Source: JAICJR01 sp963848495
GTDB taxonomy: Bacteria > Actinomycetota > Thermoleophilia > Solirubrobacterales > Thermoleophilaceae
DNA: 64,000 bases
Direction of reading: 5' to 3'
NCBI GenBank assembly: GCA_963848495.1
Contig: CAWKDV010000002.1
Span: 1,426,001-1,490,000, forward strand
The position numbers and the translations under genes are program-made. The number at the start of each line of letters is the position of its first letter. The stretch's first letter is position 1. The notes below the pieces were generated by a model. The model searched no databases. It saw nothing but the letters and a program-made list of their open reading frames with translations, and was not told the DNA's origin. Positions 49,058-57,368 of this stretch are shown here, piece after piece.

Positions 49058-50413
49058 CTACTGGCCCGGCGGGATGTTCTGGTTCAGCCGGAAGAGGTTC
49101 GCCGGGTCGTAGCGGCGCTTGACGTCGACGAGGCGGTCCCAGGTCGGGCCCGGGTAGGCCGCGCGCACGCGCTCCTCCGGCTCGTCGCCGTAGAAGCCGA
49201 CGTAGCCGCTCAGCTCACCAGGTGCCAGCTCGTCCGACAGGCGCTCGACCCAGTCGCGGTTCGCGGGTATCTCGTCGGCCCGCTCGTGCATCGTGCCGAT
49301 GTTCAACATCATGCCGCGGCGCCGGTGGGCGAAGGCGGTGGCGTCGTCCGGGACCCGCGCGGCGGCGCCGCCCAGCACGCGTAGCTGCACGGCCTTCATC
49401 GGCGCGGACGACTCCGGCAGCCGCTGCAGGATCGTGGCGGCGGCATCGGCGTCGAGCGTGTCGACGAACGTGTTGCGCGACGTCATGAACGCGGGAGCGG
49501 GCGGGTCTCCGAGCTCATACATCTCCGAATAGCGCATCGGCCTGACCATGTCGAGCACCGGCTCGCCCAGTGCGCGCAGCTGCGCCACCGCGGGCTCGCC
49601 CGCCTCGGGCGGGCCGGCGAAGACCAGCATGATCATCAGCATCGGCTTGCCGTGGTGCTCCGCGGGGATGAACGGCATCGGCGGCGCGAGCATCACGCCG
49701 GCGACGGTTGAGAGCTCCTCGGGCGCTGCCTGCGCAGCGGCGACGAAGGCGGCGATCAGCTCAGGGGTCGCGGGCAGCATCAGCATGCCGCCGACCACCT
49801 GTCCGAGCTCGTGCAGGCGGAGCTTCAGGCGCGTGACCACGCCGAAGTTGCCGCCGCCGCCGCGGAGCGCCCAGAAGAGCTCGGGGTGCGACCCGTCGTC
49901 GACCGTCAGGACCTGGCCGTCGGCTGTCACGACCTCCGCCGCCAGCAGGTCGTCGATCGTCAGGCCGTGCTTACGCACGAGGAAGCCCAGCCCGCCGCTC
50001 AGCGTGATCCCGCCGACGCCCACCGAGGCGGTGTCGCCGAAGCCGGTGGCGAGCCCGTGCTCGTCGGCCGCCCTCGTGTACTCACCCGCTGTGAGCCCGG
50101 GCCCGGCCCACGCCGTGCGGGCGCCGGCGTCGAGCTCGAGCGAGTCAAGGCCCGAGAGGTCGAGCACGACGCCGTCGTCGGTGGTGCCATGGCCGGCGCT
50201 GCTGTGGCTGCCGCTGCGCACGGCCAGCTCGAGGCCCTCGTCGCGCGCGAGCGCGATCACGCGGGCCACGTCGTCCACGCCGGCAGCGCGCACGATCGCG
50301 GCCGGCCGGCGGTCATGGCCGTGGAAATAGACCCTTCGGGCCTCGTCGTACTGGGGGTCGTCCGGCCCGATGACCTGGCCGGCGAGCTGTGGAAGGGAGA
50401 TGGCAGAAGTCAT
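49058..50413 (-). CDS. FAD-linked oxidoreductase, berberine-bridge type
   Basis: A 451-residue FAD-binding PCMH/BBE protein. The FAD domain has RPAAIVRAAGVDDVARVIALARDEGLELAVRSGSHSSAGHG, where the His of GSHS (near residue 67) is the usual covalent FAD anchor. The second anchor Cys position reads VGVGGITLSGGLGFLVRKHGL without Cys, so FAD is likely linked by His only. A BBE C-terminal segment, YDPANLFRLNQNI, ends the protein. It should oxidise an alcohol or sugar. No signal peptide is present. ATG 50413 starts at TSAISLPQL. Confidence 0.88.
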   Translation of the reverse strand: MTSAISLPQLAGQVIGPDDPQYDEARRVYFHGHDRRPAAIVRAAGVDDVARVIALARDEGLELAVRSGSHSSAGHGTTDDGVVLDLSGLDSLELDAGARTAWAGPGLTAGEYTRAADEHGLATGFGDTASVGVGGITLSGGLGFLVRKHGLTIDDLLAAEVVTADGQVLTVDDGSHPELFWALRGGGGNFGVVTRLKLRLHELGQVVGGMLMLPATPELIAAFVAAAQAAPEELSTVAGVMLAPPMPFIPAEHHGKPMLMIMLVFAGPPEAGEPAVAQLRALGEPVLDMVRPMRYSEMYELGDPPAPAFMTSRNTFVDTLDADAAATILQRLPESSAPMKAVQLRVLGGAAARVPDDATAFAHRRRGMMLNIGTMHERADEIPANRDWVERLSDELAPGELSGYVGFYGDEPEERVRAAYPGPTWDRLVDVKRRYDPANLFRLNQNIPPGQ

Positions 50414-50501
50414 GGTCTTAGGTAAGCATTTCGCGCCAGGCGATGTCTGCCAGCCGCCTGCGGGGGTGATCCGGCACGTGCTCCGGCCCGTAGATGCCGG
50501 C

Positions 50502-51212
50502 ATGTCACGCACGCGCACGCTGATCGCCCTGCTCACGCTGATCGCCGCGGCCACGGCCGTGGCCGTCGCCCAGGCGGCGACCGGCATCGGTCCCGCCACG
50601 AGCTTCAAGGCCCGCTTCACCACGACCCACACCGGCAGCTCGACCGGCCTCGTGCTGAGGACCACCGGCAGCGCGCCGGCGCAGGGTGTGAGCGAGGCGC
50701 CCGCGGTGCAGCAGACAGTGACCCTCCCGGCGGGGACGACGCTCAAGCTGAGCCGCCTACCGCAGTGCAAGGCGAGCGACGCCGACATCGGCGCGATGGG
50801 CGCCGAGGGCGCCTGCCCGGCTGCCACCCGTGTCGGCAGCGGCGGGGCGGACGGGCTGCTCGACGGCACGCCGACGCACTTCGACGTCGGCATCTACTCG
50901 GTGCGCGGGCACCTCGTGTTCGCCGCCGAGCGGAACGGCCAGCCGCTCAAGCAGGCGTTCAACGGCGTCGCACGCGGCCGCAGGCTGGTCCTCACCGTGC
51001 CCACGCTCGACGGCCACATCGCGCCCACCGAGTTCGACGCCAAGATCGCCGCGGGCCATGGCAAGCACGCCTGGCTGGTCACGCCGGGCCGCTGCCCGAG
51101 GGGCGGCCACTGGACCTCGGCCGGCCGCTTCCAGGGCGTCGCCTCGGCGACCGACAGCACGCCCGTCACCGCGGCGCAGACCCAGTCGGACCGCTCCGCC
51201 TGCCGCGACTGA
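50502..51212 (+). CDS. secreted hypothetical protein
   Basis: A 236-residue protein with a signal peptide (SRTRTLIALLTLIAAATAVAVAQA, cleaved after AQA near residue 25). The mature part is beta-rich (FKARFTTTHTGSSTGLVLRTTG), with four Cys that could pair (LPQCKASDADIG/EGACPAATRVG; GRCPRGG/SACRD). I recognise no family; secreted proteins of this pattern seem frequent in Thermoleophilia. ATG 50502, divergent from the BBE-type oxidoreductase. Confidence 0.75.
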   Translation: MSRTRTLIALLTLIAAATAVAVAQAATGIGPATSFKARFTTTHTGSSTGLVLRTTGSAPAQGVSEAPAVQQTVTLPAGTTLKLSRLPQCKASDADIGAMGAEGACPAATRVGSGGADGLLDGTPTHFDVGIYSVRGHLVFAAERNGQPLKQAFNGVARGRRLVLTVPTLDGHIAPTEFDAKIAAGHGKHAWLVTPGRCPRGGHWTSAGRFQGVASATDSTPVTAAQTQSDRSACRD

Positions 51213-51338
51213 AGCTGAAAGGGAAACTCCGGGTTCAGGTCTGCGGCCAATCCCACGCGGGGCTGCGGCTCCCTACGGACGTACGGCGGCGTGCCAGCGC
51301 GTACGTTCGCAACGGTCAAATCGATCAAGGAGAACGTG

Positions 51339-51701
51339 ATGGCACTCGCTCCGAAGGAGCCCAAAGACCTGGCGCTCGCTCCAGTGGCGGCTGCCATCGA
51401 CCTGAACCTCCAGCGCCTGCGTGACCTGGCCCCGGAGGAGATCGAGTACCAGCTCATCCTCGAGCTCAACGAGCCGGCGATGGCCCACACCGAGAGCGAG
51501 CGGATCGAGCGCGTGACCCGCGTCGCCCTGCACGAGGTGGAGATGCACCACTGGGCCGCGTCGATCACGGGCGATCACGCGCGCCTGCGCCTGGCGGGCG
51601 GCTCGGTGTCGATCGATCTGGGCCTGAGCGCCTCGCTGCTGCACTACATCGCCGAGGGTGTGGAGAAGGCCGTTCCGCCGGCCGGGGTCGCAGCCGGCTG
51701 A
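51339..51701 (+). CDS. hypothetical protein
   Basis: A 120-residue soluble protein. Residues 15-90 look helical (VAAAIDLNLQRLRDLAPEEIEYQLILELNEPAM; VTRVALHEVEMHHWAASITGD), ending with a beta/helix unit RLRLAGGSVSIDLGLSASLLHYIAEGVE. I recognise no family. ATG 51339 has AAGGAG at 51328-51333. It lies 63 bp upstream of the FIST-GGDEF pair on the same strand and may be co-expressed with it. Confidence 0.7.
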   Translation: MALAPKEPKDLALAPVAAAIDLNLQRLRDLAPEEIEYQLILELNEPAMAHTESERIERVTRVALHEVEMHHWAASITGDHARLRLAGGSVSIDLGLSASLLHYIAEGVEKAVPPAGVAAG

Positions 51702-51764
51702 CATTCGTCGGGCGCAACCGCCCATCGCTCAAAAAGGCCGTTCCGGAGCCGATGAACGTTCCAA

Positions 51765-52958
51765 ATGACCTCTACCCCTGCCCCGTCCCAGGACCGCTGG
51801 TTCGCGTGCGGCCGAAGCGCCGTGCCCGGCTCCTTCGACGCCGGCGCCGAGGCGACGTCTGCGGCCCTCGCCGGTGAGGACACCCGGCTCGTAATCGTCT
51901 TCGCCGACTTCGACCACGACCAGCAGGAGCTGATGCGCGGCGTCTGCTCGCAGATCGGCCCGGACGTGGCCGTGGCCGGCTGCACCACCAACGGCCAGGT
52001 GGGACTCGACCTCCCGGTGGACGGCAGCGTCATCGTCGCCGCCCTCGGCGGCTCGGGCTTCGAGGTGCGCATGGCGGTCGGCCGCCCTGACGGCGACGAC
52101 TGCCGCCAGGCCGGCCACGACGCCGCCACGGCCGCGGCCGAGCTGACGCTGCCGCACCGGGCGCTGCTCCTGATCATGGACGGCCTGATCGGCGCGCAGG
52201 AGGACGTGGTGCGCGGCGCCTACGCGGTGGCCGGCGCGCGCGTGCCACTGGTGGGCGGCTGCGCGGCGGACAACCTCCACTGGGAGAAGACCTATCAGTA
52301 CGCGGGCACCGGCGCGGGCGTCGAGATCCTCTCGGGCACCGCGGTGGGCGTGGCGATCGGCTCCACGGGGCCGCTCGGCGTCGGCGTCGCTCACGGCTGG
52401 GAGGCCTGCGGCGAGGCGATGATGGTCACGAGCAGCGAGGGCGGCCGCCTCTACGAGCTCGACGGGAGCCCGGCGCTCGGCGTCTACCTCGACCGTACCG
52501 GCGCCGACCCTGCGCTCACCGAGGACGAGGACGCATTCCGCTTCTTCGCGCTCGACCGCCCGCTCGGGCTGTCGCGCCGCGACGCCAAGGACCTGCGGGT
52601 GATCCACGGGGCGGAGACGGGAGACGGCTCGCTGACCTGCCTCGCGGAGGTCCCGCCCGGGGCGCTCGCCTGGCTGATGGAGACCGATCGCGAGGGGCTG
52701 ATGCGCGGAGCGGAGGAGGCATGCGAGGCCGCTGTGGCACGACTCGGGGGCGCGGAGCCGCTGGGCGTGCTGGCCTTCGACTGCGGCGTGCGCAAGGTCA
52801 TGCTCGGCGAGCAGGACCGCGCGGAGGAGGTCGAGCGAATCTCCGCGAGCATCGGCCACAAGCCGTTCGCGGGCTTCTACACCTTCGGCGAGATCGCCCG
52901 CACGAACGGCGCGCGCGGCATGCACCATCTGACGATGGTGGTCCTGGCGTTCGGCTGA
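51765..52958 (+). CDS. FIST N and C domain sensory protein
   Basis: A 397-residue FIST protein: the N-terminal domain (about 30-210) has LVIVFADFDHDQQELMRGV, VAVAGCTTNGQVG and VPLVGGCAADNLHWEKTYQY, and the C-terminal domain (about 220-380) ends GVLAFDCGVRKVMLG, FAGFYTFGEIARTNGARGMHHLTMVVLAFG. FIST domains are intracellular small-ligand sensors often coupled to chemotaxis or cyclic-di-GMP signalling. The GGDEF gene starts 13 bp after its stop, supporting a sensor-output pair. ATG 51765. Confidence 0.9.
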   Translation: MTSTPAPSQDRWFACGRSAVPGSFDAGAEATSAALAGEDTRLVIVFADFDHDQQELMRGVCSQIGPDVAVAGCTTNGQVGLDLPVDGSVIVAALGGSGFEVRMAVGRPDGDDCRQAGHDAATAAAELTLPHRALLLIMDGLIGAQEDVVRGAYAVAGARVPLVGGCAADNLHWEKTYQYAGTGAGVEILSGTAVGVAIGSTGPLGVGVAHGWEACGEAMMVTSSEGGRLYELDGSPALGVYLDRTGADPALTEDEDAFRFFALDRPLGLSRRDAKDLRVIHGAETGDGSLTCLAEVPPGALAWLMETDREGLMRGAEEACEAAVARLGGAEPLGVLAFDCGVRKVMLGEQDRAEEVERISASIGHKPFAGFYTFGEIARTNGARGMHHLTMVVLAFG

Positions 52959-52971
52959 GCGGGAGCGTGGC

Positions 52972-54387
52972 ATGGCGCTCCACTGGTCAACCCATCAGCT
53001 CACGGAGTACCTGGCGGCGGTGGGCGCGCCGGAGTCCGAGCCCGATGCCGTGATGGTCGGCGTCGAGCGCATGATCGAGTCGCTCGACAGCGAGGTGGGC
53101 GTGGTGCTGCTCGACGGCGAGGTCGCCTGCCTGCTCGGCGTCGGCGCGGACGACCTCGCGCTTCTGCAGGCAGCGCTGGCGCAGCGCGCCGCCGAGGTCG
53201 AGCTTCCGCTGCTGGGCCGGCTCCACCTGCTGAGCTCGAGCCTCGGCCGCGAGGTGCCCGGACAGGTGATCGTCGCCCGCGAGTGCGCGCCGTTCGACGC
53301 CGAGGAGCGCCAGATGCTCGAGGGCATGGCACGCGTGCTCGGTCTGACGGTGCGCGGGCTGCGCACGCTCGCCGCCGAGCGCGAGCTCGTGTGGACGCTC
53401 CAGCAGCGCGAGCTGCTGCTCGAGACGATGCTCGAGATCCAGCGCGCGATCTCCAGCCGCGTGCCGCTGCAGGAGGTGCTCGACCGCATCACGCACGGCG
53501 CCGCCACGCTGCTCGGCGCGACGCAGGTCGGGCTGGGGCGGCCGGAGCCGGACGGGTTCGCGGAGGTGTCGCGCTTCGAGTCGCCGGGCAGCGAGGCCTG
53601 GGACCTCGGGCCGGCCGCGGCGGCGGCCGTCGACGCGGACGAGGCGGCGATCATGGAGCACGACGGGGGCAACGAGGTGGCGATCGCGGTGCCGGTGCAC
53701 GTGAGCGGCGGCATCGACGGCTGCCTGGTGGCCGCGGTCCCGTCCCAGGCCGCCACGCTCGATGAGCAGCGCAACCTCCTGGTGGCGTTCGCCCAGCAGG
53801 TGAGCCTGGCGCTCGCCGACGCCCGCGCGGTGGAGGCGATGTACGCCGCCTCCCACGACGCGCTCACCGGCCTCGCCAACCGCGCGCTGTTCGCCGAGCG
53901 GCTCGAGCTCGAGCTGGGCCGCTCCGAGCAGGGCGGCGACGAGCGGGTCAGCGTTCTCTTCATCGATCTCGACGGCTTCAAGGGCGTGAACGACAGCCTC
54001 GGTCACGCCGCCGGCGACGAGCTCCTGATCGGCGTGGCCGGCAGGCTGAAGGGCTGTGTGCGCTCCTCGAGCATCGTCGCGCGGCTGGGCGGCGACGAGT
54101 TCGCCGTGCTGCTCGACGACCTGGGCGAGCCGGGTGCCCGTCAGGTGGCCGAGCGGATCGCCTCATCGCTCGAGGCGCCGTTCGCCATCGGCGCGCGTGA
54201 GATCGGGATCTCGGCGAGCGTGGGGGTGGCGGCGCGGCGCGGAGAGACCCTTCACGCCGCCGAGCTGATCGACGACGCCGACGTGGCCATGTACAGCGCC
54301 AAGAAGAGCGGCGGCGGCCGCGTGGCCTGCTTCGAGCCCTCGATGCGCTGGGACGACGCCGGCTCGGCCGAGCCGAGCGCGGCCTGA
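52972..54387 (+). CDS. GAF-GGDEF diguanylate cyclase
   Basis: A 471-residue protein: an N-terminal region (1-140) of weak GAF-like character, a GAF domain (about 150-285; REVLLETMLEIQRAISSRVPLQEVLDRI region onward), and a GGDEF domain (about 295-460). The cyclase signature RLGGDEFAVLL near 370 is intact. The metal-site Asp lies in LFIDLDGFKGVNDSLGHAAGDELL. It should make cyclic-di-GMP in response to the FIST sensor upstream. No membrane segment. No inhibitory RxxD immediately before GGDEF is obvious. Confidence 0.9.
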   Translation: MALHWSTHQLTEYLAAVGAPESEPDAVMVGVERMIESLDSEVGVVLLDGEVACLLGVGADDLALLQAALAQRAAEVELPLLGRLHLLSSSLGREVPGQVIVARECAPFDAEERQMLEGMARVLGLTVRGLRTLAAERELVWTLQQRELLLETMLEIQRAISSRVPLQEVLDRITHGAATLLGATQVGLGRPEPDGFAEVSRFESPGSEAWDLGPAAAAAVDADEAAIMEHDGGNEVAIAVPVHVSGGIDGCLVAAVPSQAATLDEQRNLLVAFAQQVSLALADARAVEAMYAASHDALTGLANRALFAERLELELGRSEQGGDERVSVLFIDLDGFKGVNDSLGHAAGDELLIGVAGRLKGCVRSSSIVARLGGDEFAVLLDDLGEPGARQVAERIASSLEAPFAIGAREIGISASVGVAARRGETLHAAELIDDADVAMYSAKKSGGGRVACFEPSMRWDDAGSAEPSAA

Positions 54388-54390
54388 GTC

Positions 54391-54477
54391 CTACTCGAGC
54401 GGCAGCGGGGCGCCGCGCTCCTCCTCGGGGCGGGGGCCGAAGATGCGGCGCTCGGACTCGTCGATCGGCCCGATCAC
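54391..54477 (-). pseudogene. possible C-terminal remnant of a lost gene
   Basis: A 28-codon frame, IGPIDESERRIFGPRPEEERGAPLPLE, with protein-like composition, is cut off at its 5' side by the heptanucleotide array, whose GTGATC supplies the only start. It may be the tail of a gene disrupted by repeat expansion. The evidence is composition and position only. Confidence 0.3.
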
Positions 54478-54574
54478 GGATCACGGATCACGGATCACCG
54501 ATCACCGATCACCGAGTTGGACCTCAGTGATCAGTGATCAGCGATCAGCGATCAGCGATCAGCGATCAGCGATC
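54472..54574. repeat. double heptanucleotide repeat array
   Basis: Six direct 7-bp units (GATCACG x3, GATCACC x3; 54472-54513), a 12-bp spacer, then seven units (AGTGATC x2, AGCGATC x5; 54526-54574). The two halves are in inverted register and could form a long cruciform. Every unit contains GATC. The array lies between convergent genes. Confidence 0.9.
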
Positions 54575-54580
54575 CCGGCC

Positions 54581-55009
54581 TCAGGCTGAGGCCAGGTCCC
54601 GCACCTGCGTCAGCCTGAACGAGTTGCCCGACGGGTCGCGGAAGCCCGAGTCGATTCCGTAGGGGCGCTCCTCGGGCGCCTCGGTGAACTCGACGCCGCG
54701 GCTCTTGAGGTCCTCGTAGTCGCGCTGCACGTCGTCGGTGCTGAGGAAGATCGCGCCGGCGAAGCCCTTGCCCATCAGGTCACGGACCTGGGCGGCGGTG
54801 GCATCGTCCATCACCGGCGGGCCGGGGATGGCCATCAGCACTACGGCGATCTCCTCCTGGTGCGGCGGCCCGACCGTGAGCCAGCGGAAGTCGCCGAGCT
54901 CCGGGAGCGTCACGTCGGCGCGCACCTCCCAGCCGAGCTTCTGGGTGTAGAAGGCGAGCGCCTCTTCCTGGTCGTGGACCCACACCTGAGCTGTGGAGAC
55001 CTTGATCAT
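54581..55009 (-). CDS. VOC (glyoxalase/bleomycin-resistance fold) protein
   Basis: A 142-residue VOC protein: STAQVWVHDQEEALAFYTQKLGWEVRADV is the first module, then VGPPHQEEIAVVLM, and IFLSTDDVQRDYEDLKSRGVEFTEAPEERPYGIDSGFRDPSGNSFRLTQ the second, with the usual final DPSGN-F. It may bind or detoxify a small compound. ATG 55009. It lies 41 bp downstream of an AraC regulator on the same strand, and the pair is bracketed by heptanucleotide repeats. Confidence 0.88.
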   Translation of the reverse strand: MIKVSTAQVWVHDQEEALAFYTQKLGWEVRADVTLPELGDFRWLTVGPPHQEEIAVVLMAIPGPPVMDDATAAQVRDLMGKGFAGAIFLSTDDVQRDYEDLKSRGVEFTEAPEERPYGIDSGFRDPSGNSFRLTQVRDLASA

Positions 55010-55050
55010 CTTGAGTCCTCCTGAGTCGAACGGATTGGCTGCCAGGCAAG

Positions 55051-55485
55051 CTAATCCGCGGTCAGGGCGCTGTCTTCTCGAAACGTGCTGCGTTGCGGGC
55101 GCGAGTAGGCGCGGATGACGCAGCTCGGCACGCGGCCCAGGTGCCACGCCGGCGGGAACGAGGCGCGGTAGGCGGTGGGCGGCTTGCCGAAGGTGCGCGT
55201 GAAGCTGGTGGTGAACGAGCCGACGCTCTGCAGGCCCACGTCGAAGCAGATCTCCGCCACCGAGCGGTCGGTGGTGCGCAGGAGCGCGGCGGCCCGCTCG
55301 AGCCGGCGCGTCAGCAGGTAGGCGTGCGGCGACTCGCCGAACGCGCGCCGGAACTCACGGCTGAAGTGCGCCCTCGACAACCCGGCGGCGCCCGCCAGAT
55401 CGTCGACGCCGAGCGGCTCGAAGTAGCGCGCGTCGGCCAGGTCCTTGGCTCGCAGCAGGTGACGGGCTGGAGGGACGAATGCCAT
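55051..55485 (-). CDS. AraC family transcriptional regulator
   Basis: A 144-residue protein that is essentially only the AraC DNA-binding domain: two HTH motifs (LGVDDLAGAAGLSRAHFSREFRRAFGESPHAYLLTRRLERAAALL and SVAEICFDVGLQSVGSFTTSFTRTFGKPPTAYR). There is no ligand-binding domain, so it resembles MarA/SoxS-type regulators. ATG 55485. The following VOC gene is the likely target. The upstream region is a heptanucleotide repeat. Confidence 0.9.
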   Translation of the reverse strand: MAFVPPARHLLRAKDLADARYFEPLGVDDLAGAAGLSRAHFSREFRRAFGESPHAYLLTRRLERAAALLRTTDRSVAEICFDVGLQSVGSFTTSFTRTFGKPPTAYRASFPPAWHLGRVPSCVIRAYSRPQRSTFREDSALTAD

Positions 55486-55491
55486 AACGGC

Positions 55492-55549
55492 GATCACGGA
55501 TCACCGATCACGGATCACGGAGCGAGTCGGTGATCCGTGATCCGTGATC
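55492..55549. repeat. heptanucleotide repeats in inverted arrangement
   Basis: Four 7-bp units of GATCACG/GATCACC (55492-55519), a short spacer, then three units reading GTGATCC-like on the same strand. The arms are mutually inverted, giving a hairpin-forming array between the AraC start and the STAS stop. It is closely related to the 54472-54574 array. Confidence 0.85.
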
Positions 55550-55920
55550 TAGGACGCAGACAGACGCTCCTCATTGGCGCGCGCATACGCCTCCAGATCC
55601 GCCATCGAACCAAAGTCTCGAAATAGCTTGTCCAGCATCGTGATCTCGAACACGCGCCACACGCGCTCGTCGGGGCGGACAAGCCAGACGGGCTTCAGGG
55701 CTTCCTGAGCGCGGTCGCGGGCGGTGACCAGAGCCTGCAGCATCTTCGAGTCGAGGAAGTCGACCTTGCTCAGGTCGACGGCGACCGCGCGCGTGTCAGC
55801 GTCGTCGATCGCCTCGTTCAGCGCCTCGACCACAGCGTGCATGTTGGCCAGGTCGAACTCGCCGTCGAGTACCACCGCCGACAGCGAGTTACCGAGGCGG
55901 GTCAGCGACACCCGGGCCAT
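55549..55920 (-). CDS. STAS-domain anti-sigma factor antagonist
   Basis: A 123-residue STAS protein of the SpoIIAA/RsbV-like group. VVLDGEFDLANMHAVVEALNEAI is the first strand-helix, and VDLSKVDFLDSKMLQALVTARDRA contains the Asp-Ser where partner-switching antagonists are phosphorylated. The long C-terminal helix ends the domain. No cognate kinase or phosphatase is adjacent. ATG 55920 is chosen since MARVSL is the natural start; an earlier codon at 55932 is possible. Confidence 0.85.
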   Translation of the reverse strand: MARVSLTRLGNSLSAVVLDGEFDLANMHAVVEALNEAIDDADTRAVAVDLSKVDFLDSKMLQALVTARDRAQEALKPVWLVRPDERVWRVFEITMLDKLFRDFGSMADLEAYARANEERLSAS

Positions 55921-55954
55921 GGGGGACACCATAACCCTCCGGTCGGGCGGTTGC

Positions 55955-57334
55955 TCAGCCGGCGATCCGGCGCAGGAACGGCACGAGCCGGCTGAGGAAG
56001 TCGTTCTTCGGGCTGGCGCCCGCCGGGTCGTTGTGCGCGTAGGTCGAGGCGCGGTTCAGCGTCGTGACGTTGCGCGCCGGGATGTGCGACTGCTTGGCGA
56101 GGAGCTTCGCGGCGGCGGGCACGTTGGCCCCGCCGAGCGCGGCGCCGAAGGCGTAGATGCGCAGGTTGCGCGGCAGCTTGCGGCCGTCGACCGTGTTCAC
56201 GTCGAGCACCTTCTGGGCCGGGTTGCGGAGACCGTTGCCCACCGCGCCGGCGTCGATCGTGAGCCGCATCGGGTGGTACCAGGCGGTGCCGTCGAGCCCC
56301 TTCAGCCCCCAGCCGGAGAACATGTCCGCGAAGCGGCGGATCGGGGTGAGCGCGCCGGTTGTGTCCCAGCCGCGCGGGTCGCCGCTCGCCGCGAGCTGCC
56401 CGAGGTGCGCCTGGGCGGCCGCGAGGCTCGGCGGTGAGGTCTTCACGTCGAGCGCGTAGCCGTACTGGGCGAGGTTCGTCGCGGGCACCGGCGGCTTGAG
56501 ATCGGGCGGCAGCAGCGGGAAGGACTGGCCGAGCGACGGCGAGTTCGGGTCGATGATCGCGCCCACCGCGCCCGTGGCGTTGAAGAGGCCCGCGAAGGGG
56601 GCGCTGATGCCGCCGAACGCGAGCCACGGCGAGCTCTTCTGGAGGTCCTGCAGCCGCTGGGTCGCCACGGCGGAGGTGATCGCCTGCGGGCTGCTGCCGC
56701 CGTCGATGTAGACGAGGCCGGACAGCCCGTTGGCGCCCGGCTTGCCGTGGAAGTCCCAGGTGGCGTAGGCGGTGGTGATCGAGCCGCCGAGCGAGTGGCC
56801 GCCCACCACCACGTGGCCGCCGAGCTGCTCGGCCCGCAGCACCACGCGGCGCAGGTCCTCGATCTCGGTGTGCATTCCCCACTGGCGCGCGTAGCCTACG
56901 CTGGAGTCCGGGATGAGCTGGAAGTGCGGGCTGATGCTCGAGTTGTTGATCCAGCCCAGGTAGTAGTCGAAGAGCTGCTGGCCGCTGAGCTTGCCCCCCT
57001 TGGCGAGGTCGAGCCGCGACTGGTCCTCCAGCAGGTTCTCGCGCCGCTCGACGGCCCACACCTGCCAGCCCTTCGCCCTGCTCACGATGTCCTTGGCCAG
57101 CGGCTCGAAGTACGCCGCGCTGGCTGAGGTGCCCGGGTTCAGGACCAGCACGTTCTTGGCCGTCGCCGGCCCGGTCATGAGGATGCCGACCTTGCTGTAC
57201 TTCGCCGGCGTGCCGGGCGCCTTTGCCCCGGCGATGCGCACGAACCTCACCGAGGTGGCCGCGCCCGCCGCCGGCGCGAGCGCCGCGCACGTCAGCACGA
57301 CTGCGAGGGGGAGCAAGAAACGTACGTGTCTCAT
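55955..57334 (-). CDS. secreted alpha/beta hydrolase
   Basis: A 459-residue exported hydrolase. The signal peptide is RHVRFLLPLAVVLTCAALAPAAGA (cleavage near 26). The nucleophile elbow GGHSLGGSITTAY is near residue 190, with the oxyanion segment LVLNPGTSASAAYF. The mature protein has a long insert (residues about 215-330) before the C-terminal part. It could act as an esterase or lipase on extracellular or wall lipids. ATG 57334, divergent from the TetR gene with only 34 bp between starts; the shared promoter element is described separately. Confidence 0.85.
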   Translation of the reverse strand: MRHVRFLLPLAVVLTCAALAPAAGAATSVRFVRIAGAKAPGTPAKYSKVGILMTGPATAKNVLVLNPGTSASAAYFEPLAKDIVSRAKGWQVWAVERRENLLEDQSRLDLAKGGKLSGQQLFDYYLGWINNSSISPHFQLIPDSSVGYARQWGMHTEIEDLRRVVLRAEQLGGHVVVGGHSLGGSITTAYATWDFHGKPGANGLSGLVYIDGGSSPQAITSAVATQRLQDLQKSSPWLAFGGISAPFAGLFNATGAVGAIIDPNSPSLGQSFPLLPPDLKPPVPATNLAQYGYALDVKTSPPSLAAAQAHLGQLAASGDPRGWDTTGALTPIRRFADMFSGWGLKGLDGTAWYHPMRLTIDAGAVGNGLRNPAQKVLDVNTVDGRKLPRNLRIYAFGAALGGANVPAAAKLLAKQSHIPARNVTTLNRASTYAHNDPAGASPKNDFLSRLVPFLRRIAG

Positions 57335-57339
57335 ACGCA

Positions 57340-57353
57340 GACGTCCATGTTTC
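57340..57353. promoter_or_regulatory. putative TetR-type element, hydrolase/TetR divergent promoter
   Basis: GACGTCCATGTTTC, with GTCC/GGAC half-sites spanning 57343-57359. The core CC[AG]TGTTTC recurs upstream of the second secreted hydrolase at 61552-61560. It lies in the 34-bp gap between divergent starts, so a protein bound here would affect both genes. Confidence 0.45.
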
Positions 57354-57368
57354 TGGGACCATAACGCA

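Noticed and set aside
54472..55549. Regular repeats as a CRISPR array
   Set aside because: The units are contiguous 7-bp heptads without unique spacers, and no cas gene is present.
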